64,000 nucleotides of DNA from Petaurus breviceps papuanus (GCA_028583685.1 JAMXIF010001194.1:6649303-6713302); one strand, 5' to 3'. Shown: positions 43,830-55,295, counted from the stretch's first letter. The notes: generated by a model not told the origin, from the sequence alone. Translations and numbers: made by a program.

Positions 43830-44520
43830 ATAGAATTCAAGAGATATATGAGACCTCAGAGGCCATCTTTTACAACTTCTACCTCCCTGGGAAAGAATGC
43901 TCTAACATGGCATCACGCAGCCTTTGCTTGAAGGCCTTGGGTAAGGGGAACTTGTTACTGTGGACGGATACAATTATGCTTTTGAATAGCTCTAATTTCT
44001 TTCTTTCTTTTTTTTTTTTTTAAAGCAATCGGGGTTAAGTAACTTGCTCAAGGTTACATGACCAGTTATTTCTGGGTGTGGTGCTAAGTATCTGAGCCCG
44101 GATTTGATCCCCAGGTCATCCCAACACTGGAGCCGGTGATCTTACTTGTTGAGCCACCTGGCCGCCCCTAAGCAATTGGGGTTAAGTAACTTGCTGAAGG
44201 TTACACGGCCAGGTGTTTCTGGGTGGGTAATAAGTGTCTGAGCCTGGATTCGATACACATGCCATCCTGACACTGGAACTGGTGCTCTTACTCGCTGTGC
44301 TACCTGGCCGCCCCAGCTCTAATTTCTAAGAAGATTTTCCTTTAATCAAATCTAAATCTGTGTCCCTACAATTTTATTCCATTACTATTAGTTTTTACCT
44401 CTGGAACTAAATTCTAATTCCTTTTTCCACTGACAATCATTTAAATATATGAAGACTGCTACTGCTATGCTTCCTAAGTCTTTTCTTCTAACTAGACACT
44501 TCTATTTCCTTCAACATCCT
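43830..44520 (+). mobile_element. L3/CR1-type LINE fragment, split by a dimeric SINE
   Basis: AGACCTCAGAGGCCATCTTT, CAGCCTTTGCTTGAAGGCCT, GAATAGCTCTAATTTCTAAG, AAATCTAAATCTGTGTCCCT and GTCTTTTCTTCTAACTAGAC follow the L3 3' order on both sides of the SINE. Confidence 0.78.
44001..44314 (-). repeat. Dimeric tRNA-type SINE with one target duplication
   Basis: Two head-to-tail units of the AAGCAATTGGGG subfamily (about 44023-44168 and 44170-44314) each end in CTACCTGGCCGCCCC or a close variant. Only the outer unit has a long T run (tail). A single perfect 13-bp repeat AGCTCTAATTTCT (43988-44000 and 44315-44327) encloses both, so the pair inserted as one unit. Confidence 0.93.
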
Positions 44521-44689
44521 CATATTATGGAAGATTGTTAACTTTCTGACCCCTTTCAAAGGACTGAATAGTGGTTTGGTATTTATAAATAGAGACATTG
44601 AATGTAGTTTTGGGGGGAGAAGTTTGGTGATGAAAGGAAGGAAAGATAGAGGATGGTAGGTCAAGGACATAACAAGAATGATGGGAGGC

Positions 44690-44813
44690 ATCTATCTATC
44701 CATCTCTTTTTCCATCTGTTGCTCTGTCTCTGTCTCCATCCATCCATTCATCTATCTCACCATCCATCCACCCATCCCTCTATCCCTATACCCTTTTATC
44801 TGTCTTCTGTCTG

Positions 44814-44863
<50 letters not shown>

Positions 44864-44875
44864 ATCTATCTATCA
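44690..44875. repeat. (ATCT)n/(CATC)n microsatellite
   Basis: Imperfect ATCC/ATCT units followed by a clean (ATCT)n run at about 44812-44873. Tyr/Leu/Ser frames here are repeat artefacts. Confidence 0.96.
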
Positions 44876-44892
44876 GAATGGGAAAGACTGTG

Positions 44893-44955
44893 ACCTTAGC
44901 ATAGTGCCTGGCACATGGTAAGTGCTTAGTAAAAATACTTGCTGACTGATTACTT
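44893..44955 (+). mobile_element. L2 3' terminus
   Basis: CATAGTGCCTGGCACATGGT and AAGTGCTTAGTAAAAATACT. Confidence 0.75.
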
Positions 44956-46284
44956 AATTGACTGGCTATATAAGAGAGAAATAAGATATGATAATCAATG
45001 GTTCTAGATTGAGGAAAAGATGGGCTCAAAAGAGGCTAAGGAGAGAGATTCAATTTCCTGTAAACTCGTATACAAAAAAGAAGGGAAAAAATTCAGGTCA
45101 TGGTTCCATGTTAAGAGAAGCAAGGAAATCTCATGAAAGTTAAGAGGCAGGTAATTAATGGTTTTCTTAACTTTGTAAACTTCCAGGGAATTATCCCCAC
45201 TACCATCTCACTTTTTCAATCTGTCATCCTTGTGTGTACTCCCCATGTTTTGGACAGTATCATGCTAAGGTATCGCTCCTTACAGGACAACTTACCTTTT
45301 CATCAAGTTCCTTCAATAACTGGTATAAATTATTTCAAATATGCTTAGCCACTGATCCCCATGGACAAGAAAATTAAAATGTATCAGGTGTTATCTTCTT
45401 ATTTTATCTTTCTCAGAAAAACATTTTGAGATCACTTGGATGAAAGATGTGGTATGAAAACAAATGGGTTTGAAATGGCACAGACTATAAAATGTTGTAA
45501 AAGATGAAGGAAGTGGGTCACCTCATGTTTTTGGCGTGGATCTCAGAGAAAGACAGAGAAGTAAACCTGGCGGGGGCTGGGGAACAGGGGGACGGGCAGT
45601 ATGCAGTGCGGAAATGAAATAGCTGAGAACCAGGGACACAAATATTTGACTAGAGGAATGACCTTTAAACTCTGGTTGTATGACCTTTTGCCACTTGCCA
45701 AAGACACTTTCTGGTTGACAACAAGCAACCCAAAGTTCATTGAAAACAAAATGGTTTTGTTTTGTTTTTGAGTCCTGAAATGGCTCAATGGGGTTATGGG
45801 TGTGGAGAGATATGGGAGGAATATATTGTAATTGTAATGTTTCCTCTAGTTCCTATTCCAAAAAAGAAGTTAAAGGTTGCAAATTCAATGACTTTAGTAC
45901 ATGAGCTTCTGGTACTTCACCTGTCAAACTTTGCTCTAGTGTATTTCTGTATTCATATCATGAACTCTTCAGAAGCCTATCACATTCATCTCTTCCAAGC
46001 CTGTCCCGTTTTAAATCACAACATGTATTCCCAGTATTCCTGAAATTATATGCTTTGACCTTTAGTACAAGAACAAATATTACTAGACAGTCCATTTTTT
46101 TCCCTGACTCCTTGGATGTCACATAAGTCAGGACACATATAGACACAAATATGACTACATGTATCTATGTCTCAACTAATGCCCACCAGGGATTTAATAG
46201 ATTGTTTCTGGTATAGCATGTCTATTCTCAAGCTAATGCTTTGTTCATCTAACTAGCCTCCTTAGGGCTTCTTAATACACATGT
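44956..46284. other. No gene seen
   Basis: Unassigned; frames of 70-93 codons have no recognisable domain. Confidence 0.5.
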
Positions 46285-46480
46285 GGCATATTGGAAAGAG
46301 CAGTGGATGAGAAGATGGGAGTGCTGGGTTATAATCTCTATTCTGTCACTATCTCATTTTGTGACCTTCCATAAGTCATATCCCTTCTCTAGGCATCAGG
46401 TTCCTCTACTATAAAATGAAGAGTTTGGAACTGATGATTTATCTTTAAAGCTTCCTCTGGCTCTTCAGACTGGAGTATTC
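46285..46480 (+). repeat. MIR-type SINE
   Basis: GGAAAGAGCAGTGGATGAGA, TTTTGTGACCTTCCATAAGT and CTCTACTATAAAATGAAGAG. Confidence 0.65.
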
Positions 46481-47449
46481 TAACATCAAAGGGGTGTTAA
46501 AACTCAATAAGCCTAGGAAGAGAAAGAATAAATGGAAGCATTATTTATTGCTTTTCTAGGCTCATCAAATACCATTTTGAAACGATAATAGCCTCTGATG
46601 AAGAATTTTTTCAATTAGATAAAATAAACCATTAAGTTGAGAACAGAAGTGACAACATGGTTACAATCTTCTAATTTGCTTATTGGTGGAACATTAGCCT
46701 CAATGACTATCTATTTTATATTTATATATATGATTTTATGTTTTGCTATAAAACAGTATGTAAATAATATAACAGAATGTCTGTAGCTATGCTTTTCTTT
46801 AGCATGTCTCCTCACTAGAGCATGTGGTAGGACCCTTTTCTCTATAAAGGCTTAGGCTAAGCACTTGTGGATTCTTCCTCATTCTCCTACATATTGTTGA
46901 GGTAAATAGCATTTGGCTGTGTTGCCTGGTACCCCCCTTTACAGGGTCTTGGGGTGGTAATGATGAGAACTGACTGCATGATATCTTCCAGCGAACATTA
47001 AAACTATTTGTAGAATATTTTATATTGTAGCTACATTCCTTTATGGCTGTACTCACTATTTGCAGGGAAACTATATAAAGGTAATTAAATTTCATTGCAT
47101 ATATAGAATCATATTTTCTTTTTCTTTCAATATATAGATATGCACACAACACATAGGATATATACATATATGTGGGTATTTATAAATAGAAACTCTCTTT
47201 TCTGACAGTCTGTCAGCCAAACTCTCTGTAAGAATTCAATGTCCACTAATCATTGAAATTCCTGGTGGTGGCCCTGCAGTGCTCTGAGGTCTTAAAGGGC
47301 CTTTGGCATAATCAAACAAAAGATAAAATTTTGTTCCATATATTTAAGTCAGGGGTCAGTACCCTAAATCATGTGGGGGCAAGGCCACTGGTTTCTGTGC
47401 AGCTGGAGAGCCAAGAATTATCTTTATATTTTAAAACAAAGTTTTATCA
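46481..47449. other. No gene seen
   Basis: AT-rich. The 122-codon minus-strand frame (46799-47167) has no recognisable domain. Confidence 0.5.
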
Positions 47450-48500
47450 TATTTAAAAATGTGGAAACCATTCTTAACTGGGTCTATATGAAAAAGAGGT
47501 TGTGATTGTGGTGGACCTTTAGGTGGCATTTTGTGTATCCCTGCCCCGTTGGGGGCTTTCCTCATACATGTTTTCAGGTCATTATCTTCTTCTGAATTTG
47601 TATTTTGAACTTCCTTGCCACCATAGTAGCTTTTTTTTTTTTGCAAGGCAATCGAGGTTAAATGACTCACTCATAGTCACACAGCTAGGAAGCGTCTAGT
47701 GTCTGAGGCTGGGTTTGAACTAAAGTCTTCCTGACTCCAAATCTTCTATCCACTACTGTACCACCCAGCTGCTCCAACCATAGTAGCTTATAGCCAGATT
47801 TTTTTTTTGTTGTTTGTTCATGTTTTAGCCCATTTCTTGACTTGGGACTTCGTGTTAGAATCTGACTCTGTTTACACCTGGGGGTGGAGGGAATGTCAGA
47901 CCTAGCTTCTGTCTTTTATAGCCTTCTGTTGCTTTCAAAGCTTGGTCTAGGGTCCTGTAAAATTTTCAGTGCTTCTAATGTGGAGTGTTCTGGAGAGAGG
48001 TCTGGTCACTGCCCTGCTGTTCTATACTCTGGTCCTTACACAGAAGGGCCTCTGCTCCCTTGTGACCATGAGTGCTCCTTTCTGCCCTGGAATAGGATAA
48101 TGGGTAACAGAGCTGCCATATGGTACCCAACCCTGTGCCTAGTGCTAGTACAGGGGTCCCCTGGGATGGTTTCTGATCAGCCATTCAGTCCCCTTACACT
48201 CCAGAAGTATGTGGTTGCCCCCACTTACTGCTGCTTCTCAGGCTGCAGTTGGTGCTGCTTCTGCTGCACTGGGCCGTGCTCCTGGCCAGCTCTATCCCAG
48301 TATCCACAGACCTCTCTTTCTGCCTTTCTAAGCTACCCTGGTCTAGAAAATGACTTTTTTGTTGGTTTTTCTGTTCACAATTCAATTTGCCAGGTTGGAT
48401 TTTTAAAAAGTTTTTATAGAGGAGTGTGTGGTGAGAGCTCAGCAAAAATGCTGACTTTGCCATTTTGTCTACACTGCTCCTGTGGACAATGTAAAAGGAA
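47450..48500 (-). mobile_element. L1 5' region fragment, split by a SINE
   Basis: The plus-strand order matches the right end of the L1 at 35630-39172: TTTCTTGACTTGGGACTTCG, CACCTGGGGGTGGAGGGAAT, AGAAGGGCCTCTGCTCCCTT and CTTTCTGCCCTGGAATAGG. A 210-codon frame on the plus strand (47884-48516) is antisense to this L1 region and is not a gene. Confidence 0.75.
47633..47776 (-). repeat. tRNA-type SINE with target duplication
   Basis: T run, GCAATCGAGGTTAAATGACT, CACACAGCTAGGAAGCGTCT and CCACCCAGCTGCTCC. It is flanked by a perfect 13-bp repeat ACCATAGTAGCTT (47620-47632 and 47777-47789), inserted into the L1. Confidence 0.93.
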
Positions 48501-48569
48501 ATGCAGAGATACATAGGCTACTGTTGCATTTTATCAAATAGCAATTGGATACGAGACGTGGAGGAAAAG

Positions 48570-48800
48570 CTATCACTTAGAAACAATATGACTTGTAGGA
48601 GGAGGTCATCTGGTCATAGGATGAGAGGAGGGGCTAACAGACAGTCCAGGTACTGTACTGGTACCCAGGTAATGTTTGGAGGACTGAAGGAAGGTCTCCA
48701 GAACCCTGGGAAGACCCATCGTAGAAGATCTGTGGAGGAACATATACAATGATGGCACAAGATGAGATGGTGTGCATGGCTTATGAACTCTACCCTTATA
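48570..48800 (+). mobile_element. LINE ORF2-like 3' fragment, family unnamed
   Basis: AGGAGGTCATCTGGTCATAG, GGACTGAAGGAAGGTCTCCA, AGATCTGTGGAGGAACATAT and ACAATGATGGCACA. Related to 53215-53430 (GGAGGATTTATGGAGCAACA). Confidence 0.45.
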
Positions 48801-48950
48801 GAGAATCAAGACATTCATGATGTGATCACCACAATGTGATCACAGATCCATTGGAGTATTGAAGTACTAATGTTTTAGATTACTTCTGTTTGCATGTCAT
48901 TGTTTCCCTAGGACCTAACAAAGCGCATTCAGTATAGTTGGTATCTGATA

Positions 48951-49008
48951 CAGGATGTCCCGAAAGTATTGGTGAAGTTAACACTGCACCAAGACTTTTG
49001 GGACATGT
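48951..49008. mobile_element. Short palindromic element (mariner-like MITE)
   Basis: CAGGATGTCCCGAAAGTATT followed by GGTGAAGTTAACACTGCACC and AAGACTTTTGGGACATGTTT forms a near-complete hairpin (stem TGTCCC.AAAGT.TTGGTG). A TA lies immediately to the left at 48949-48950. Confidence 0.65.
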
Positions 49009-49137
49009 TTGATGTTTGATTGATTGCAACCTCCTAATCTGCCTAAAACAGTTCTCTCTAAATAAGGGGTGGTCTTTTAATTATTTAATCATCAAAAACA
49101 ATGTTTCCCCCCTGTTGTTGTTCTTATCTTTCTTGAC

Positions 49138-49300
49138 CTTGGGACAATTAGGTGGTGTACTGGCTGGAGTACTAGAGTTGGAGATGAGAAAATGTGAATA
49201 CAAATTCTTCCTCAGACATTTACTGGTTGTGTGACCTTGGGTCAGTAACTTGACCTCTCTGTGATTCAGTTTTCACATCTGTAAAATGAGAAATGTGGAC
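49138..49300 (+). repeat. tRNA-headed SINE
   Basis: GGACAATTAGGTGGTGTACT, TGGTTGTGTGACCTTGGGTC and TCAGTTTTCACATCTGTAAA. Confidence 0.8.
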
Positions 49301-49304
49301 TTGA

Positions 49305-49560
49305 TGGAGCGGCTACTTGGTATTTTAGATAGAGTACTGGAATCAGAGTCAGGAATACATGTGTTCAGATTCTTCAGACTACTTACTAGCTGTGTAATTC
49401 TGGACAAGCCAATTAACCTCTTTCACTTTTAGTCTTTTTATCTGTAAAATGGACATCATTATAGTACATATATGACAGTGTTGTAGTGGGGATTAAAGAA
49501 ATGTATATAATATGCTTTGCAAATATTTAGATATAATATTCACTTTAGTATTACTAATCC
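49305..49560 (+). repeat. tRNA-headed CORE-SINE
   Basis: GGCTACTTGGTATTTTAGAT, GGAATCAGAGTCAGGAATAC, TAGCTGTGTAATTCTGGACA and TTATCTGTAAAATGGACATC, ending ATATGCTTTGCAAATATTT. Confidence 0.8.
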
Positions 49561-50097
49561 ATTAAATGCTTTAATTAATTATTAAAATAATTATAACAAC
49601 ATGTATATAATCAATAATAATAAAAGCTAGTATACACATAGAGTTTAAATTTTTCAAAATGCTTTAATGTGATTATTGACTTCTCTGTAGTATTTGATAC
49701 CATTGACTATTCCGACCTCCTAGATTCTCACCTTTTCTGTTTTCCTGATACTGTTCTCCCTCAGTTTTCTTCCTACTTGTCTGGCTGTTCTTTACTGAAT
49801 CATCATCTGTATTCTTTCTCCTAATGATGAGTGTACTTCAACGCTTTTTGTCCTGGATCCTTTTCCTCTCCATATCCTCTCTCTCAGTCATCTCATCAGT
49901 TCTAATAGGCCCAGTTATCATCTCTATGTAGATGACTTCCAGGTCTACACATCTAGCCCCAGCCTTTTTTCTGAACTTCAGTTGTACATCACCAATTGCC
50001 TGCTGGTCATTTCCAGTTTGATATTTAGTGGGTACTTCAAACTCAACATGTCCAAAACAGAAATCATTACCTCCTTCCACCCCAAAACGTATCCCTC

Positions 50098-50633
50098 TGT
50101 AGTGCCAATGCAATATTCACAATACCAATGGTCACTATAAATATGCCTGCATAATGCTCAATCACAAAATATAACAGATGCTCCATATAGAAGACAGAAG
50201 CAAAACATTTTTTCAGACACAAGAAAACCGAATCCCCAAACCCATAAGCTGAATCCATCATAGCAACATAGAAGTTAATAAGTCATAACACCACAGAGAG
50301 CTACACCATCCTTTAGTCTTCTCACAAACCAACGTAAGCCTAGCTGTCACAGTAGGTGGCAAACACGAACATTTACTCACAAATCTAACTGTCTCCCTTG
50401 GATGAGTCCTCTCCTCCCTCAAGTCTAGTTACTCTCACTCCCAGCTTCCTGTGGGCTCTGCTCTATCCTTCAGCAAACTTCTCCCACCACAGGCTCCATG
50501 TGATTACATTTAGCCTATTGGGGGCAGGGTATATCTTCAAAGTAGGCAAGGTCTTCAAATTCCCTTAGCCTTATGCAAGGGCAGGAAAGATCTTCAAATT
50601 CCCATTGCCATTACATTTTCCCATTACACTGTA
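50098..50633 (-). mobile_element. LTR of family B, longer form
   Basis: The plus-strand left end TGTAGTGCCAATGCAATATTC and the interior (AGACAGAAGCAAAACATTTT, CTTCTCCCACCACAGG, CCATGTGATTACATTT) match the LTR at 43328. The promoter-side end carries about three imperfect copies of a TTTGAAGAT(C/A) plus CCTGCCC block, which accounts for most of the extra length. CCCTC at 50093-50097 and 50634-50638 is a candidate 5-bp duplication. With that choice one terminus is not a canonical TG, so the right border is uncertain by about 5-20 bases. Confidence 0.8.
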
Positions 50634-50875
50634 CCCTCTTACTAACTTTCCTATTCCTGTTAAGCACAACATTATCCTGGTTACCCAGGTTTGTAACCTA
50701 TTTGTCATCCTAAATTCTCTACTTTTTCTCCTCCTCCCATAATCCCAATCAATTGGAATTCTACCTCCTTTACATAATTATTATTTCTACCTCCATTACA
50801 TCACTTCCATATATCCCTTTCTTTTCCCTCACACAATAAGCACACTGGTTTATACCCTCATCATCTCACCTATAT

Positions 50876-51300
50876 GATGAATGAAAGAATGAAAAGCCAT
50901 TTATTAAGCACTCACTGTATACCAGGTGCTGTTCTAAGTGCTGCAGATACAAATACAAAAAGTCAGGAAGTCCCTGCCCTCAAGGGGTTTTACTATAATA
51001 GAAGAGACAACATATATAGGAGAATGGTCACCAGAGAAGAAAATATCTGGGGATTTATGGAGATAGTTAATTGATCAATTGGGTAGTTTATTGATATACC
51101 CTTTTCAGAAGCAATGGTACTAGTGATTTCATTACTAGGTCCAGGAAAAGGGATGGAATGTGGGATGGTAGTAGTGGTAGTGGTGGTATATACACAGGCA
51201 GGGTACTTGGATGGCAAGGTAGCTTGACTAGATAGGATGGGAAGATGAAGCATAGTTTCGTCTGGTAAATATAGCTTTCTAATATACAGCTTTCTAATAC
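50876..51300 (-). mobile_element. L2 terminal fragment inserted in the plus-strand L2
   Basis: AAGCCATTTATTAAGCACTC, ACCAGGTGCTGTTCTAAGTG and CCCTGCCCTCAAGGGGTTTT are the reversed L2 terminus. The right half (about 51010-51300, including a TAGTGGTGG run) is unassigned. Confidence 0.65.
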
Positions 51301-51864
51301 CCCAGATCTCTTCCCACCAGTCCATTCTCCAAAGAGCTATCAGAGTGATATTCCTAAAGCTTAGGTATGTTGCTCTTCTACTCAGAAAGTTGCCCTGGAT
51401 CCCTATTGCCTATAGGATCATATGCATACTCCTTTCTTTAATATTTAAAGCCCTTCATAATTGGTCTCTAGCTTACCTTTCTAGGTATATTATACATTAT
51501 TCTCCTTATTCACTCTGTATTCTGGTCAGTCAGCTTACTTGTTCTTTCTCATACACAATATTCCATCTCTAATCTCCAAGCTTGAGTAAAGACTAAAATG
51601 TATTCTACCTTCACCTTCACCTTACAGAATTGTTAGATGCTTTCATCATTCATTCTAAGCCACCTCCTACAAGAGGTCTTTCTTGATGCTTCCTGCTGCG
51701 AATATATTCCCTCCCACCCCCCCTTGGCTTTTAAAAATTTATCTTTACTGATGTATCTACAGGTCGTTTTCTTGATCGTATGCAAGCTTCTTGAGGACAG
51801 AGGCTTTTGTTTCAAAATTTTTATCTCCAGTGTCTACCACAGTGCTTGGCAGTCAGTGAGTCAG

Positions 51865-53130
51865 TGCAGCACCTACTATGTGCCTGGTACTGTGATCAGT
51901 GCTAGGGATACAAGGAAAGGTAGCAGTACCTCCTTTCAAGTTCACAGTCTAATGGGGGATACAACATGGAAAAAATATATACCAGCAAGCTATATGTAGC
52001 TTAAATAAGAAAGAACCAATAGAGGGGAAGGCACTATCAATTAATTAATCAATAAACATTTATTAAGTGCCTACTGTGTGCCAGACATGATGCTAAACTC
52101 AGGATAAAAAAAGAGGCAAAAGACAATCCTCTCCCTTGAGGAACTTACGATGAAGCAGGGGAGAGACAACATGCAAAAATATATACAAAGCAAATTAATA
52201 TATAGGATAAATAGGAAACACTTAGCAGAAGGATGGCACCAGAACTGGGAGGTTGGTGAACGCTTCTAGTAAAAGATGGGATTATAGTTGTGACTTAAAG
52301 AAAGCCAGGTGGGTCAGTAGGTGGAGCTGAGGAAAGAGAGTGTACCATGCACAGGGATCAGCCAGAGAAAATGCCCAGAGCCAAGAGATGGAGTGTCTTG
52401 TTTATGGAACAGCCAGGAGGCCAGTGTTATTGAATCACATAGTATGTGTCAAGGAGTGAGGTATAAGAAGGCTGGAAAGGTATGAGGGGACTAGGTTATT
52501 AAGGGCTTTGAATGCCAAGCAGAACATTTTGTATTTGATCTTGGAGGCAATAGAGACCTATGGGAGTTTTCTGAGTAGAGGGTAATATGATAGGATCTGT
52601 GCTTTAGGAAAATCACTTTAGTGGATGAATGGAGAATGGGTTGGAGTGGGGAGAGACTTGAGGCACACAGACTCACCAGCTGGCTATTACAATATTCCAG
52701 GTGTGAGGTGATGAGAGCTTGCACTGGAACAGTGGCTATGTCAGAGGAGAGGAGTGGATTGGAGAGATGTTGCAAGGGTGAAGTAGACAGACCTTGGCAA
52801 CAGCTTGGATATGGGGGGTAAGAGATAGAGAGGACTCCAGGATGATTCCCAGGTTGAGGGACTGAGGGATGACGTTACCCTGTAGAGTAATAGGAAAACT
52901 TGGAAGTGGGGTTTGGGAGAAGGACTAGGGATAAAGCTAATAAGCTATGTTTTGGACACATTGAGTTTAAGATTTCTACAGGACATCCAGTTATAGATGT
53001 CTGCAAAGTAGTTGGAGATGTGAGATTGGAGGTAAGCAGAGAGGTTGGGCTAGGATAGATAGATCTGAGAATCATTACTATAATTAAGGGGTAGAATTGA
53101 AGGACATAGCAGGTACTTAACAAATGCTTG
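51865..53130 (-). mobile_element. L2 LINE 3' region, two adjacent pieces
   Basis: A short reversed L2 end (51865-52035: GCACCTACTATGTGCCTGGT) is followed by a long one from 52040 (ATAAACATTTATTAAGTGCC). The long piece runs through GGGCTTTGAATGCCAAGCAG, AAAATCACTTTAGTGGATGA, CAATATTCCAGGTGTGAGGT, GGATGATTCCCAGGTTGAGG and TTTTGGACACATTGAGTTTA. This matches the antisense of the L2 reverse-transcriptase C terminus and 3' region over about 1.1 kb. Antisense frames here are not genes. Confidence 0.85.
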
Positions 53131-53214
53131 TTTATTTGTTACCCGATTTTGCAAATATTTGGGGCAAATATTGCCACTAAAACTGTGAGCTTTTGTGCAG
53201 GGAGTAGCTAACAG

Positions 53215-53430
53215 TCATAATGATGTCTAAGAAACACATAGAAAAGGAAGTGGGGCTAGTCATATAGTTGGTGTGAGGAATAAGAGATGGACACCCCAAG
53301 AATCTCACTGATAGGGCTTTCCCTATTCCTAGTGTGCTGGGTCAAACCTCTGTGGGAGGATTTATGGAGCAACATGGACAACATTATACAAGGTTGTGAT
53401 CCATTTAATATTAAAAATGGTATTCCATAT
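53215..53430 (+). mobile_element. LINE ORF2-like 3' fragment, family unnamed
   Basis: GGAAGTGGGGCTAGTCATAT, AGAGATGGACACCCCAAGAA and GGAGGATTTATGGAGCAACA, similar to the pieces at 17087 and 48570. It contains a 60-codon frame of no independent significance. Confidence 0.42.
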
Positions 53431-54084
53431 GTAGTATGTATGGTAGCTATTTTCGGGGTATCTGATTAACCAGAACATACTATTTATTCACTCACCGTGC
53501 TAAACATGAGCAATTCTATAATATATATTTACATATCTAAATGCTCATGTGTTTAATACCTATGATTGGACTGTAGGTACATCCTGGCACAATTACTGTA
53601 AATGTCTCAAAAGGCAACTAAACACTTTTTCTTCTTGAATCCATTAAATCTCTGCAGTTTTGAAACTTTTCCATATACAATAGATGAGGAGTTTGGTACA
53701 GGGAGATAGAACCTGTAAGGTTTGGACATGTTGATAAGATGGTGATTTATTTTGATGTGGCCGTTAGGGCTGCACAGGGATATTACTACTATGAGTCTTG
53801 TTAATACAAAAATATTAGGCTGACTCTGACTTCCTGCATGCGTCCGATGGGAAAGATACAAAAATATATGAAAAGAAAGATTCTTTACTAGAAATATTGC
53901 TTTGTACTTCACTCTTTCACGGTTTGGCTTGTGGAGAGAAATCAGATGGAAAAAAAGAAGGAAGTAAACAGAAATAAGAGGCGAAGATTTTATATTTCTG
54001 ATCTTAAAATGAATATAGAAACTGAGTAGCTTAATGGTTGGCAACTGTTATAGAACAGAGTATGCTTTTGTATATGGTATAAGG
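53431..54084. other. No gene seen
   Basis: Unassigned. The 145-codon minus-strand frame (53607-54044) has no recognisable domain or start context and is probably chance. Confidence 0.5.
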
Positions 54085-54285
54085 GAGAGGTTTGTGGTCT
54101 AGGGGAGAGTATTAGACTTGAAATCTGGAGACTTGCATTCAAATCTTGTCTACACTAGTCACCAACTCTGTAGCCATTGGCAAGTCTCCTAGGCTCTCAG
54201 AGCCTCTATATTCTCATTTGTAAAATGTTCATAATAATTCTTGTACTATCTCCCTTTCAGAGTTGTCGTGAGGAAAGCCCCTTCG
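54085..54285 (+). repeat. MIR-type SINE
   Basis: GAAATCTGGAGACTTGCATT, TAGCCATTGGCAAGTCTCCT, TATTCTCATTTGTAAAATGT and TTTCAGAGTTGTCGTGAGG. Confidence 0.72.
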
Positions 54286-54399
54286 TCCCTAAGGGTGCAC
54301 CAGTATTATTTACAAAAGATAAATCCATTTGGCAATTTCTATTACTGTGGGGGCGCTACCATCTTCCCAGTCACACATATTTGCAAATTAAGAGTCATC

Positions 54400-55295
54400 C
54401 TCATTTTTTAACTCTTTCAATTCCTTTCTTCCCACATGCAATCTGTTTCTAAGTCCTTCTAAGCTACCTTATTAACATCTCTTGTATACTCTCTTCTCTC
54501 TTCTGACTTGCCACCCACCTGGTTCAAGCTCTCATCATATCTCATGACTGCATTATTGTAATAGTCTGCTGATTGGTGTGCCAGCCTCAAAGTATCACCC
54601 CACTTCAGTCTCTATATATTTAATATAACTATTAAACTTGTTTAATAATAGCTATTTAACTTATTTAATAATAACAACTTAACATTTATATAGTGCTTTA
54701 TGGTTCACAAAGCATATTACAAATATTATTCCACTCAGTTGTCAAATTGATTTTCCTAAAGTGCCCTCCTCCCAACTCCCATTTAAGTAACTCCACTGAT
54801 TCCCTACCACCACCAGGACCACATTCAAAATCTTGTCATTCAAAACCCTTACCTGACCCCCCTCCTATTTTTCCAGTCTTTTACCATCTGTTTCCTTCCC
54901 CACACCCCTTGAGTACTCTGTGATCTAGTGACATTGGCATCCTTGATGTTTCTTTCATGAGACAGTCTGTCTCCTGACTGTGGACAATTTCACTGGCTGT
55001 CTCCTATGCCTGGAACTGGGTATCTCCATCTCCTGACTTTCCTGGTTTTAATCAAACATCAGCTAAAATCCCACCTTCTACAGGAATCTTTTCTTGATCC
55101 CCTTTAATGCCAGTGCCTTCCCCTCCAATTTGTCCCATACATATCTTGTGTTTACATAATTATTTGTATATTATCTTCCCCATAAGACTGTGAACTCCAT
55201 GAGGGGAGGGGCTGGGCTTTTGTCTGTCATTAAATATGCTCTTAGCACAGGACCTGCCACTAGCAGGGGCTCAATGAAGGCTTTTTGATTGACTA
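54400..55295 (+). mobile_element. L2 LINE 3' region, split by a MIR piece
   Basis: GCTCTCATCATATCTCATGA, ATTGTAATAGTCTGCTGATT, then after the MIR piece GATTTTCCTAAAGTGCCCTC, ATGCCTGGAACTGGGTATCT, GACTGTGAACTCCATGAGGG and AGGGGCTCAATGAAGGCTTT. Confidence 0.8.
54626..54733 (-). repeat. MIR end with 5' extension, copy 1 of a local pair
   Basis: CTATTAAACTTGTTTAATAA, then ACATTTATATAGTGCTTTAT and GGTTCACAAAGCATATTAC. It is about 96% identical to 55355-55460, including the non-MIR left portion. Confidence 0.8.

Larger units (their letters stand above)
49665..51860 (+). mobile_element. L2 LINE, long 3' part, split twice
   Basis: Segment 1 (49665-50097) covers part of the reverse transcriptase, with GATACCATTGACTATTCCGA and a YVDD catalytic box encoded at CTCTATGTAGATGACTTCCA. 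Segment 2 (about 50634-50875) and segment 3 (about 51300-51860) run on to the L2 terminus: GAGCTATCAGAGTGATATTC, CCCTTCATAATTGGTCTCTA, CAAGCTTCTTGAGGACAGAG and CCACAGTGCTTGGCA. Many stops are present. Confidence 0.82.

Noticed and set aside
47884-48516. 210-codon plus-strand frame
   Set aside because: It runs antisense through an L1 5' region whose order matches the L1 at 38480-39172; no domain is recognisable.
53607-54044. 145-codon minus-strand frame
   Set aside because: No recognisable domain, no supporting gene structure, AT-rich composition.
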